Part shown: piece after piece, positions 52,545-61,626 of the stretch | Position numbering within the stretch: position 1 is the first letter of the stretch | Layout: the number at the start of each line of letters is the position of its first letter | Source of the DNA: Bacillota bacterium | Lineage (GTDB): Bacteria > Bacillota > Clostridia > Christensenellales > CAG-138 | Assembly: GCA_023395595.1 (NCBI GenBank) | Contig: JAEWYO010000070.1 | Location: forward strand, 57,563 to 121,562 | DNA: 64,000 bases | Direction of reading: 5' to 3' | The notes under the pieces: generated by a model | Seen by the model: the letters and a program-made list of their open reading frames with translations, nothing else | What the model was told of the DNA's origin: nothing | Database searches by the model: none | Position numbers and translations under genes: made by a program

Positions 52545-55112
52545 TCACTCCGCCTTCTCCTTTTTATAAAACGTGTTTTTCAGCGGGAGCGAGGTGCGCT
52601 CCTGACCATCCAGCCTGTAATATGCGTGCGAACAGGCGGGGGAGGTCGGAATCAGGCAGAGCTCGCCAACACCCTTTGCCCCGTGCGCCAGCGGCAACGG
52701 ATCGGGCGACTGCACGAGGCGAACCTCAATCTCCGGCACATCGGTTGCCCGCATGAGCCCCAGTTTGCCGAACTTCACCTGAGGATAACCGCCCTCGGTC
52801 TTATAGTCCTCCGTGAGTGCAAAGCCGAGACCCATCACGATACCGCCCTCGATTTGCCCCTCGACGCTTTGAATATTGACTGGAGTTCCGACGTCGTACG
52901 CCGCGACCACACGATCTACTTTGCCGGTTTCGTTGAGGACGACGACCTGCGCGCCATAGCTGTAGCTCACGTGGCTGACGGGATTCGGCTTATCGGTTCC
53001 CATCGGATCGGTGATTGGCACATACTCGGCATAAAACTCCTGCCCTTCCAGATCGGCGAGCGTCTTGCCGTTCGCGAGCGCTGCGGCGAGCTTTTCGCCG
53101 ACTCTGCGTGCGGCTTCGCCCGTCATGACGGTCTGGCGCGAGGCGGTGCTGGTGCCGCTGTCCGGCGTGCGGATGGTGTCCGCGCGCTCGTGTACAAACA
53201 ATTTCGGGTCAAGCCCCGTCTCCTCACAGATCATCTGCGTGCAGACGGTGGCGATGCCCTGCCCCATGCAGGCGGCGCTGGTGCGGATATGCACGATGCC
53301 GTTTTCGATGGAGAGCTTGCAGCGACCCGTGTCGCGAATGCCGATGCCCTTGCCGCTGTTCTTGAAGGCGCAGGCGATGCCCGCGTACGGGCTGGATTCA
53401 TAGACATCCCGAATGGCTTCCAGGCACTCTACCATCGCGCAGTTGCCGTCCGCAAGCTGGCCGTTCGGCAACTCCTGCCCAGGGCGGATGGCGTTTTTGT
53501 AGCGAATTTCCCAGGGTGAGATGCCGACCTTTTCTGCAAGGAGGTTGAGATTGTTTTCGGTTGCAAAGCAACTTTGGGTCACGCCGAAGCCGCGATATGC
53601 GCCCGCGACGACGTTGTTTGTGTAGATGCTCATACCGAGGATGTCGATATTCTGGTAGTTGTATGGGCCTGCCGCGTGCGTGCAGGCGCGCTGAAGAACG
53701 GGGCCGCCGAGACTCGCATATGCGCCGCTGTCGGCAATCAGCACCGCTTTCATGGCGGTGAGTTTGCCGGTTTCGTCGCACGCAGTAGTGAATTCCATGT
53801 GCATCGGATGCCGCTTGGTGTGGTACTCGAGGCTTTCCTGCCGCGAAAACTGAACTTTGACGGGTGCTTTGACATGCCATGCCATCAGCGCCGCATGGTG
53901 CTGCACGCTCATATCTTCTTTGCCGCCGAATCCGCCGCCGACGAGCATGCTGTGGCAATGAACCTTCTCTTCGGGGATGCGGAGCATGGCTGCAATCTCG
54001 TGTTTTTCGTCATAGACGCTCTGCGCGCCGCTGTAGAGCAGGATGCCGTCCTCGCCTTCCGGCAAGGCGATGGCGCACTCCGGCTCCATAAACGCATGAT
54101 CGTTGAGCGGGGTGTAGTATTTTCGCGTCACGACGTGCTTGGAGTTGCGGATTGCCGCGTCTGCATCCCCGCGCCGGAGCGTCTCCCTGCGGACAACGTT
54201 GCCGTTTGGATGCAGCAGAGGAGCTTCGGCGGAGAGCGCTTCCATCGGCGAGGTCACGGGCTTGAGTTCGGTATAGTCCACATCGATGAGCGAGAGCACC
54301 TCGTCCAGCGTCCGCTCCGAGCGGGTGCAGACGAGCGCGATTGCATCGCCAATGTAGCGCGTGATGTCGCCCTCGGCGATCATCACATCCCAATCCGGCA
54401 CGATATGGCCCGTTTTGTTATAAGGAACGTCCTTCGCCGTGAGGATGCGGACGCAGTCGGGGTGCTGCTCGGCGCGGCTGATGTCGACGTGGTTGACCCG
54501 CGCGCGCGGATAGCGCGAGCGGAGTGCCTTTGCATACAGCATGCCGGGCAGGTGCAGATCTCCGACGAATTGCCCCGTGCCGAGCACTTTTTCCGCGGCG
54601 TCGGGGCGGATGAAGCGGCGGTTGACGCCTGTGCTGTCCGGCAGGGCGGGAATGGGCAGATTCTCGCGGAAGAATTTTGCCGCGAGCAGGATCGCCTCTT
54701 CGATTTTAATATAGCCTGTGCAGCGGCAGATGTTGCCGCGAATGGCTGCCTTGACCTCCTGGCGTGTGGGGGTTAGGGTTTCATCCAGCAGCGCTTTGGC
54801 GCAGATGACCATGCCGGGTATACAAAAGCCGCACTGTACTGCGCCCGCTTCGCCAAAGCAATAGGCATAGACCTCTTTTTCACGCGGGGAGAGACCCTCT
54901 ACCGTGAGGACGGATTTTCCCGCAAAGCGGGATAACTTCTGCGCGCAGGCTTTCACCTTCTTGCCATCCACAAGTACGGTGCAGGTTCCGCAAACACCCT
55001 CGCTGCAGCCGTCTTTGGCGGCGGTCAGGTTGAGCGTGTCGCGTAAAAATGAAAGCAGGGGAACGTCTTCTTCGGATTGAACAGGGGTACCGTTGACAAA
55101 CAATGAAATCAC
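52545..55112 (-). CDS. Fused 2Fe-2S/molybdopterin dehydrogenase (XdhD-like)
   Basis: 855 residues. N-terminal 2Fe-2S part (1-150): Cys36, 41, 44, 56 and Cys94, 97, 129, 131 (CGFCIPGM, CRCTGY). C-terminal Mo part: GTGQFVGDLHLPGMLYAK, VGGGFGGKED, AGAYRGFGVTQ, ACMGQGIATV and Glu817 in GAKGVGE. There is no FAD domain, so it may share the FAD subunit encoded at the end of the operon. The architecture resembles the so-called selenium-dependent xanthine dehydrogenases; no selenium-insertion gene is in the window. GTG 55112 is preferred to ATG 55133 because GAAGGGAG lies 8 bp before it and ATG 55133 has none. First gene of the operon. Confidence 0.9.
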   Translation of the reverse strand: MISLFVNGTPVQSEEDVPLLSFLRDTLNLTAAKDGCSEGVCGTCTVLVDGKKVKACAQKLSRFAGKSVLTVEGLSPREKEVYAYCFGEAGAVQCGFCIPGMVICAKALLDETLTPTRQEVKAAIRGNICRCTGYIKIEEAILLAAKFFRENLPIPALPDSTGVNRRFIRPDAAEKVLGTGQFVGDLHLPGMLYAKALRSRYPRARVNHVDISRAEQHPDCVRILTAKDVPYNKTGHIVPDWDVMIAEGDITRYIGDAIALVCTRSERTLDEVLSLIDVDYTELKPVTSPMEALSAEAPLLHPNGNVVRRETLRRGDADAAIRNSKHVVTRKYYTPLNDHAFMEPECAIALPEGEDGILLYSGAQSVYDEKHEIAAMLRIPEEKVHCHSMLVGGGFGGKEDMSVQHHAALMAWHVKAPVKVQFSRQESLEYHTKRHPMHMEFTTACDETGKLTAMKAVLIADSGAYASLGGPVLQRACTHAAGPYNYQNIDILGMSIYTNNVVAGAYRGFGVTQSCFATENNLNLLAEKVGISPWEIRYKNAIRPGQELPNGQLADGNCAMVECLEAIRDVYESSPYAGIACAFKNSGKGIGIRDTGRCKLSIENGIVHIRTSAACMGQGIATVCTQMICEETGLDPKLFVHERADTIRTPDSGTSTASRQTVMTGEAARRVGEKLAAALANGKTLADLEGQEFYAEYVPITDPMGTDKPNPVSHVSYSYGAQVVVLNETGKVDRVVAAYDVGTPVNIQSVEGQIEGGIVMGLGFALTEDYKTEGGYPQVKFGKLGLMRATDVPEIEVRLVQSPDPLPLAHGAKGVGELCLIPTSPACSHAYYRLDGQERTSLPLKNTFYKKEKAE

Positions 55113-55172
55113 AGGCAATGCTCCCTTCGACATGAAAAGCGTTATTCTCAGAAATGATAATGACCTGATCTT

Positions 55173-55202
55173 AGTATAGAAAAGCATGAGAGCGAATGCC
55201 AA
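55173..55202 (-). promoter_or_regulatory. Promoter of the molybdenum-hydroxylase operon
   Basis: Minus strand TTGGCA (55197-55202), 18 bp, TATACT (55173-55178), about 60 bp upstream of GTG 55112. Confidence 0.55.
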
Positions 55203-55251
55203 ATACTTTTTGAAAGGAACACGCTACGCAAGACTAAAGCAAGCGGGCATC

Positions 55252-55294
55252 ACAAAAAAACTTCCGCAGTGCAGAATCAATCGCATGCGGAAGT
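55252..55294 (-). terminator. Intrinsic terminator of the ModE-fusion gene
   Basis: ACTTCCGCA (55260-55268) and TGCGGAAGT (55286-55294) pair perfectly; on the minus strand the stem is followed by TTTTTTG. It separates this gene from the hydroxylase operon promoter. Confidence 0.88.
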
Positions 55295-55322
55295 CTCGAG
55301 TATCTTGCTTGTATGAATAAAA

Positions 55323-56255
55323 TTACCGGGTTAGCAGGTTGGATGTGAGAAAAACGTCTTCAAACACTTTTCGGCTTTCGGCATACGCGCGCTCTTCATA
55401 TGTCTGAAACGCCTGTAAAAAAGCGCGCCCGCGCGGTGTAAGCTCGCTGCCGCTGCCTTGCTGACCGCCCTGCCTGCGCAAAATCAGCGGATAACCGAGC
55501 GCGTATTCCAGCTTGTTGAGCGTATCCCAGGCTTTGCTGATTGACATGGCCATCATGTCGCCCGCCGTGCGGACGGAATGCGTCTCTTCAATCAACAGCA
55601 GGAGCAGCTTTGCGCGGACACCGAAGATCATGTCTTCCTGCTCCAGCGTAAACTGCATGTTCGGCTGGATGAAGGCGGATTGCTGACACTTGAGGTGCGC
55701 TTCCAGCTGCGCCTGTTCGTGAAACGTGAGGCGGATGCCGTCGTCTTCAACCTCAACGCGCGTTCGCTTGCAGTGTATTTGCGCCATCGCGCCGCGCAGG
55801 CCGCCGTCACCCGCATAGCTGAGGATGTCCGGCACCATACGGTTGCTTAGTAGGATCGGGTGACCGCCTTTGCCGCTTACCGTCGGGGTGACGAAGTCGC
55901 CGTCCTGCTGCAACAGCGCATGTAAGGTAGCCGGAGAAAAAAGTGGTACATTGACTGGCGCAAACGCGATACGCTCGCATTTATCCTGCAAAAAACCGAG
56001 TCCGAGGCGGATGGAATCCAGCAACTCCGGGTCTTGAAACGCACTGTTGTGTAAAAACACCACACCGCGGCCGGAGAGGCGATACTTAACCTCGTCTGCT
56101 TCCACGCCGGTCACTACCGCGATCGGGAAAATTCCTGCCTGCTGAAAGGTCATCACAATGCGCTGGACGGCTGTGATCGAGCCAAGCTGGAGCGTCGGCC
56201 GCGCGGCGCGTTGGCTGGCAGCCGCGATAAGCCCTCCCGTTTTGCTGACTTTCAT
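55323..56255 (-). CDS. Nucleotidyltransferase-like domain fused to ModE-type DNA-binding domain
   Basis: 310 residues. The N-terminal part (1-190) follows the MobA/MocA fold order (VVTGVEADEV, NSAFQDPELLDSIRLGLG, FAPVNVPLFSPATL, GKGGHPILL, YAGDGGLRGAM) but its nucleotide loop reads GGLIAAASQRAARPTLQLG, lacking the usual GxSxRMGxxK, and the LLPGDMP Asp is replaced (FAPVNVP). The C-terminal part (about 205-300) is a ModE/LysR-type winged helix with SISKAWDTLNKLE, GGQQGSGSELTPRG. Probably a molybdopterin- or molybdate-responsive regulator in which the enzyme domain acts as sensor. ATG 56255 has AGGAGG upstream. Own terminator; likely controls the hydroxylase operon downstream. Confidence 0.85.
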   Translation of the reverse strand: MKVSKTGGLIAAASQRAARPTLQLGSITAVQRIVMTFQQAGIFPIAVVTGVEADEVKYRLSGRGVVFLHNSAFQDPELLDSIRLGLGFLQDKCERIAFAPVNVPLFSPATLHALLQQDGDFVTPTVSGKGGHPILLSNRMVPDILSYAGDGGLRGAMAQIHCKRTRVEVEDDGIRLTFHEQAQLEAHLKCQQSAFIQPNMQFTLEQEDMIFGVRAKLLLLLIEETHSVRTAGDMMAMSISKAWDTLNKLEYALGYPLILRRQGGQQGSGSELTPRGRAFLQAFQTYEERAYAESRKVFEDVFLTSNLLTR

Positions 56256-56369
56256 GGAAACCTCCTAACAGGGATGCGCTTGCAGGTGGAGCGAGTAAAT
56301 GAAATACTTGATGCAGTATTAGGATATTTTGCATTTCAAAGGTTGTCAAGCGCGCATAGGAAAACAATT

Positions 56370-57545
56370 TCAGGGGTTGGCGAGCCGATAATGATTCGGC
56401 GTTGAACCGACATACTTGCGAAAGACTTTTTGAAAATGGCTCTGAGAGGAGTATCCAAGATATTCGCTGATGGCTTCAAGAGGAATGTCGGTTGTTGATA
56501 GTATTCGTTTTGCTTCGGTGATCTTTCGCTCGGCAAAATATGAGAGCAACGTTTTTCCGGTTTCCTGTTTGAAGATTGCGCATAGATGTGTACGGCTGAT
56601 GCCAACGACATTCGCTATTTGGTCAAGCGATAGCTTTTGATTGATGTTTTTATTGACATAACGGATAGCAGCAACCACGTGCTTGGAATAGCTACCGCTG
56701 CTGCTGAGCACTTCCACATGGTTGGCAAAGTCAATCAGCATTGCCATATTCAACTTTGCCAGTGACGCATAGTCGTTGAGCAACTCCGCTTTTTGAATAT
56801 AGGAATCGCTCATGGCAAATGCCGTCTCATGCGAGACTCCGCCTTGTATTGCTGAGCGGCTGGCAAGTGTTGCAGCGCAAACAAACATGTTCTTGCGTTG
56901 GCGTAGTTCGTCGTGCGCAATACGGCCGACAGTTCCCGTCGGAGGCCCGGAGAACATGGATCGAAGCGCATCTGTTTGCCCGGCTTTGATGTAGGAAAGC
57001 ATTTGCTGTTCCATCTGGTAGGTGTTATGAATGGCCTCTCTTTGGTCGTCGGGCGAGGCGCTTTGCGCATTTGCTTCAGCCCTGGTCATTTCTGACGAGA
57101 TATTTTGTGCAATCAGCTCTGAAATGGAAAGTTTTTTCTTATTCAAAAAGTAATGAATAAAGCACAAAACTTGTAACAAGCTTTCAACGGGATATGTTGG
57201 TATATGATCCAGATAGAATCGAAATGCATGCATCTGCTCGTGAGCAAGTCCGAGTTTTTGCATGAGCTTGTGAATCAAATCAGAACCTGGGCGAATCGAG
57301 AACGTTGGCCCCAGAACGATGATGTGAGCAGACTTTTCTGCACGAATAACGCCAAAATACAGCAGGTTGTTCTCAAAGAATTGAACACTTTGTTGATTTG
57401 ACAGTGCATCTTCCAGGATCAGCGAAACAGGATCGGGGGTATATTCGACGTTGCTGTATTGATGCAGGATCTGCCCGCTTCTATAAATACGAACAGGAAG
57501 GCCCATTAAGTGGCTCAAAGTTTCGCAAAAATACCGATAGTCCAT
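56370..57545 (-). CDS. AraC-family transcriptional regulator
   Basis: 391 residues. C-terminal AraC domain (about 290-388) with two helix-turn-helix units (SLDQIANVVGISRTHLCAIFKQETG and PLEAISEYLGYSSQSHFQKVFRKYVG, PNHYR). The N-terminal 280 residues are not a cupin; they resemble the sensor half of YSIRK/QRxxR-type AraC proteins found in Firmicutes. ATG 57545 has GGAGG 7 bp upstream. Divergent from the GH3-GPH-GH78 genes, which it likely activates. Confidence 0.9.
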   Translation of the reverse strand: MDYRYFCETLSHLMGLPVRIYRSGQILHQYSNVEYTPDPVSLILEDALSNQQSVQFFENNLLYFGVIRAEKSAHIIVLGPTFSIRPGSDLIHKLMQKLGLAHEQMHAFRFYLDHIPTYPVESLLQVLCFIHYFLNKKKLSISELIAQNISSEMTRAEANAQSASPDDQREAIHNTYQMEQQMLSYIKAGQTDALRSMFSGPPTGTVGRIAHDELRQRKNMFVCAATLASRSAIQGGVSHETAFAMSDSYIQKAELLNDYASLAKLNMAMLIDFANHVEVLSSSGSYSKHVVAAIRYVNKNINQKLSLDQIANVVGISRTHLCAIFKQETGKTLLSYFAERKITEAKRILSTTDIPLEAISEYLGYSSQSHFQKVFRKYVGSTPNHYRLANP

Positions 57546-57570
57546 ATTCTTACCTCCGAAATGCAAGAAT

Positions 57571-57599
57571 ATTGTACAATAAATCGTAATAATGTGAAA
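57571..57599 (-). promoter_or_regulatory. Promoter of the AraC gene
   Basis: Minus strand TTTCAC (57594-57599), exactly 17 bp, TACAAT (57571-57576), 26 bp before the start codon. A TATAAT (57621-57626) on the plus strand may belong to the divergent GH3 operon but has no good -35. Confidence 0.5.
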
Positions 57600-57779
57600 G
57601 ACGTGCTCTGGCGGATCCCATATAATTCAATTATCCAATCAAATACTCCAGTGAAACAGATGCTCTATCCAAAAGGGATTCTGGAAGCCATATTTAGAAG
57701 AAACACGCTTTTCTCAAAAAACTTAGAAACATCGGCATGATGAATTGTTGATACAGATCTACAAATCGGGAGCGAAAGT

Positions 57780-60158
57780 ATGCGCATAGAAGAAATATTG
57801 AAGAATTTATCTCTGGAGCAAAAAATATCGCTATTATCTGGGCAGGGTACGTATGATACAAAATCGATTCCGCACCAAGGAATTGAGTCGATCACGCTTT
57901 GTGATGGCCCGCATGGTGTGCGGAAACGCGCAGATTCTGAAAGTACGGATAATCTGATGCATAAAAGCAGCGCTGCGGTCTGTTACCCATGCCTTTCCGC
58001 ATCCGCCAATAGTTGGGATGAAGGGCTTCTTTCTCAAATAGGCGCAAATATTGCAAGAGAAGCCCGTGCGAAACAGATTCAGATCATACTTGGACCAGGT
58101 GTAAACATCAAACGCAACCCCTTATGCGGCCGCAATTTTGAGTATATCTCGGAAGACCCGTTGCTTTCGGGAAAGCTTGGCGCGGCTTGGGTCAGAGGTC
58201 TTCAGCAGGAAGGTGTTGGCGCGAGTGTCAAACATTTCTGCTGCAACAATCAGGAACATTTCAGAATGACATCCAGCAGCGAATTGGATGAGCGGACGTT
58301 GCGCGAGATTTATCTCAAGCCGTTTGAGATCGTTGTTCGAGAATCGAATCCCGCGACGGTAATGTGCAGCTATAACCGAATCAACGGCGTGTTTGCCAGC
58401 GATCATGCACGGTTGATGCGTGATGTGCTCGTAAACGAATGGGGGTTTACCGGCTTTACAATCACCGATTGGGGTGCGATGAATGATCGGGTTGCGGGCA
58501 TTCAAGCGCGTCTTTCACTGGAGATGCCGGATAGCCTCGGTTTTTTTGATGACGATATCAGAGCTGCACTAGCAAAGGGTGAAATTTCGGAATCGGATCT
58601 GGACGATTGCCTGCGTCCGATGCTGACGAAAATAATGGAACTCAACACCTGCACACAGGGGACAATACCGGTTGACCTGGAGTCAAATCATGCATTTGCC
58701 AGATCTGCCGCAGCGAAAAGCGCGGTACTGCTGCGAAACGATGGCACGTTGCCGTTAAGAGCAAAAGAGAAGATCTGTGTGATTGGTTCCTTTGCACAGT
58801 ATCCGCGTTATCAGGGCACGGGAAGCTCCCGCGTAAACGCTTATCGCGTCGATACTCTGCTGGATGGATTGGCAGAACACGGTTTTGACTATTGTTATGA
58901 GCCGGGTTTTCAATTGACTGGCGAAGAAGACGAACAGCTTCTGGATCAAGCGATTCTGGCGGCAAACGAATGCGACGTCATCCTGCTTGCACTCGGATTG
59001 CCGGAGTCGCTGGAAAGCGAAGGATTTGACCGCGAATCACTCTCTTTGCCTGCGATTCAGAACAAGCTAGCAGCGCGGGCATCTACGCTCGATAAGCGCG
59101 TAGTGGTCGTGCTTTACGGTGGTGGTGCCATAGAGACGCCTTGGATCGACCAAGTCAACGCAGTTCTCTTTATGGGGCTCGGCGGTGAAGCAGCGGGAAC
59201 CGCGACAGCGGATGTTCTGAGCGGTTGTGTTAATCCAAGCGGGAAGCTTGCGGAAAGCTGGCCGATTGCGTATCAGGACCATATCACAAGCAGCTATTGG
59301 CGAGAAGACGGGCAACAAGCGTTCTATCGCGAAGGGATTTATGTCGGCTATCGGTATTACGACAAGGCGAATATTCCCGTGCGTTTTGCCTTTGGGCACG
59401 GACTTAGCTACACGACGTTTGCATACTCCGATATTCAAATAATCCCAACGACGGAAGGATATCGCGTGAGCTGTTCCGTGCAGAACGTTGGCAATGCGAC
59501 AGGTGAAGAGACGGTTCAACTCTATCTGCGCGCAAAAAACGGACATGTGTTTAAGCCGGAACAAGAGCTGAAAGCATTTCAAAAGCGCACAATCGCACCC
59601 GGAGAAATCGCGCGGGTTGAGCTTCTGCTCGCGCGAGAAGCATTTCGTCATTATGATGCCCAACAGGCACAGTGGCTTATTGAAAACGGTGTGTATGAGA
59701 TACGAATTGGTTCCGGAAGTCGGGATATCCGGCTTTGCGCAGACATTTCTGTAGCGTTCGGTACAGAATTCCCCGAGGTCAATTGCGGATGGTACCAAAT
59801 GATCCAAGGAATTCCGACAGTAGCCGATTTGGAACAGCTGATTGGGCGGAGCATTCCGCGCTGGGAATCGTATCATAAAGGCACATATGATCGGAACAGC
59901 TCCTTGCGAGAATTGTCCCAAAACTCAATTTTGGCTCGGATAATACTCGCGGCGGGCAGGCAGACAATCGCCAAGGGTCTTGGCATAAAACAGGATCTAT
60001 CAAACCCTGAATATCGCATGATGGTGACGGTTTCTGAAACGGCGCCGCTGCGCAATCTGGCGCTTTCCGCGCCGCGCTCTATGTCAAAGGGACTGGTGAA
60101 GTTCTTGCTATTTACAGCAAACGGTATAAAACGAAAAAAGAAGGAGACAAAAAAATGA
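57780..60158 (+). CDS. GH3 beta-glycosidase, cytoplasmic
   Basis: 792 residues of glycoside hydrolase family 3. (beta/alpha)8 domain with CDGPHGVRK, GPGVNIKRNPLCGRNFEYISEDP, KHFCCNNQE, and nucleophile Asp230 in TITDWGAM; second domain with GTGSSRVNAY and the conserved GGEAAGT; fibronectin-III-like domain (about 560-660). A C-terminal extension of about 100 residues (ending KRKKKETKK) is not typical. No signal peptide, so substrates must be imported, perhaps by the GPH symporter whose gene overlaps its end by 4 bp. Probably releases glucose or another beta-linked sugar from a glycoside also carrying rhamnose. Confidence 0.9.
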   Translation: MRIEEILKNLSLEQKISLLSGQGTYDTKSIPHQGIESITLCDGPHGVRKRADSESTDNLMHKSSAAVCYPCLSASANSWDEGLLSQIGANIAREARAKQIQIILGPGVNIKRNPLCGRNFEYISEDPLLSGKLGAAWVRGLQQEGVGASVKHFCCNNQEHFRMTSSSELDERTLREIYLKPFEIVVRESNPATVMCSYNRINGVFASDHARLMRDVLVNEWGFTGFTITDWGAMNDRVAGIQARLSLEMPDSLGFFDDDIRAALAKGEISESDLDDCLRPMLTKIMELNTCTQGTIPVDLESNHAFARSAAAKSAVLLRNDGTLPLRAKEKICVIGSFAQYPRYQGTGSSRVNAYRVDTLLDGLAEHGFDYCYEPGFQLTGEEDEQLLDQAILAANECDVILLALGLPESLESEGFDRESLSLPAIQNKLAARASTLDKRVVVVLYGGGAIETPWIDQVNAVLFMGLGGEAAGTATADVLSGCVNPSGKLAESWPIAYQDHITSSYWREDGQQAFYREGIYVGYRYYDKANIPVRFAFGHGLSYTTFAYSDIQIIPTTEGYRVSCSVQNVGNATGEETVQLYLRAKNGHVFKPEQELKAFQKRTIAPGEIARVELLLAREAFRHYDAQQAQWLIENGVYEIRIGSGSRDIRLCADISVAFGTEFPEVNCGWYQMIQGIPTVADLEQLIGRSIPRWESYHKGTYDRNSSLRELSQNSILARIILAAGRQTIAKGLGIKQDLSNPEYRMMVTVSETAPLRNLALSAPRSMSKGLVKFLLFTANGIKRKKKETKK

Positions 60159-61576
60159 AGAAGGAAAAGAAAGCATATCCTCTCGATCCAAAGACGATAT
60201 TTGGATTATCGACCATGCGTTTCACCGTAGTAGCCGGTTCGTCTCTCATGACGAGTGCGTTCATGCTCTATCTGACCGACTATTCGGGAATCAAGAACGC
60301 AGCGCTGATTGCAACCATACTTCTGTTGGCAGGCAGGATTTTGGATGCGATTGACGATCCGCTGCAAGGTTGGATCATGGATAATTCCAAACGCACGAAG
60401 ATTGGCAAATTTAAGCCGTTTATGTTGGGGGGGATTGTCGCTACGACGTTGGCTTTGATCCTGCTGTTTAACACGCCGGACGGTATTGCCGAATGGGGAA
60501 AAATCGTTCTACTGTCAATCGGATACGTACTGTATGAGGTTGGCTATTCCTTCCAGCCTGACTATGCGCTGAAATCGACCATGACACAGGATGCCAAGGT
60601 ACGCGAGAAATTACTCATCGTACCGCGCGTAGTTGAAACGATTATCACGGTACCGTTTTCGTTTTTCATCGCGATTGCCTTGGCACTTGGCGCTGCATTC
60701 GGCGGAAACAATCATGCCGGTTTTGGAGCAGCCGCAGCGATCATTGTAGTGCCATTGGGTATTTTGGCGTTTATCGGGGCTGCACTTGTCAAGGAAGGCC
60801 CCTATTCGGTCGAGTCAGAGGAATCGATCGGAATCAAAGAACTCGCGCACATGTTTCGCGATAATAAACCGCTTTGGGTAAGCCAGCTGGCTGGCCTGAT
60901 CGGCGGATGCAGCTTCACTTTTATCATGGCAGCGATCACATACTACATCAAGTGGGCATATGGCCCGGAGAATTTTGGCACCAACTCCGCAATCTGGGGC
61001 GGATGCATCCTCTTGGGTATGGTGATCGGTACCATGCTGGCAGGTCCGTTGCTGAAAAATCGCACTCCGCTGCAAGGCACCTATATCTGTTACGGCGCGC
61101 AGGCAACGATACTGGCAGCAGTTTTCATTTTAAATCTCTTTGGCCCGATCAATTTCTACGTGTTTATGGCGCTGATGTTCTTCGTGATGATCTTCTCCGG
61201 CATGAACTATATCCCTGGCAGCATGCTCAATATGGAATGCATGGATTTCAACCATTGGAAGCGCGGTGTCGGTATGGAGGGAATGGTACAGGCGGTCTAC
61301 AACTTCACGATGAAGGCACAGACAGCGCTGGCTGGATTGGCTACCGGAGCAGTTCTGGTTGCCATTAAATATGACGCGACGTTATATGAATCCGAAGCGT
61401 TTCTTTCCAGCGGAGGAACGATTCCTGCCAATCTGTATACGGGGCTTGCGATCGTTTTTGCCCTCATTCCGGTTCTCCTTTCGGTTGCTGCCGTGCTGAT
61501 ACTGCTCGCTTATCCGCTCAAAGGTGATCTGCGTGAGCAAATGTATCGGGAATTGAACGAGCGCAGAAACGGATAA
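60155..61576 (+). CDS. GPH-family sugar:cation symporter
   Basis: 473 residues, twelve membrane segments, of the glycoside-pentoside-hexuronide (MelB/XynB-type) family. Seen: DAIDDPLQGWIMDNSKRTKIGKFKP after the second helix, the family signature with the paired Asp residues for cation and sugar, and MNYIPGSMLNMECMDFNHWKRGVGMEG in the C-terminal half. ATG 60155 overlaps the GH3 stop (ATGA). It likely imports the glycoside cleaved by the GH3 and GH78 enzymes. Confidence 0.9.
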   Translation: MKKEKKAYPLDPKTIFGLSTMRFTVVAGSSLMTSAFMLYLTDYSGIKNAALIATILLLAGRILDAIDDPLQGWIMDNSKRTKIGKFKPFMLGGIVATTLALILLFNTPDGIAEWGKIVLLSIGYVLYEVGYSFQPDYALKSTMTQDAKVREKLLIVPRVVETIITVPFSFFIAIALALGAAFGGNNHAGFGAAAAIIVVPLGILAFIGAALVKEGPYSVESEESIGIKELAHMFRDNKPLWVSQLAGLIGGCSFTFIMAAITYYIKWAYGPENFGTNSAIWGGCILLGMVIGTMLAGPLLKNRTPLQGTYICYGAQATILAAVFILNLFGPINFYVFMALMFFVMIFSGMNYIPGSMLNMECMDFNHWKRGVGMEGMVQAVYNFTMKAQTALAGLATGAVLVAIKYDATLYESEAFLSSGGTIPANLYTGLAIVFALIPVLLSVAAVLILLAYPLKGDLREQMYRELNERRNG

Positions 61577-61626
61577 ATCTCCCAAACAAGTATAGTCCGC
61601 GAAAGATTCGATGATGAGGTGCGAGT

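Noticed and set aside
52545..55112. Selenocysteine codon in the fused molybdenum enzyme
   Set aside because: The frame has no internal TGA; selenium in this enzyme type is a labile cofactor, not selenocysteine.
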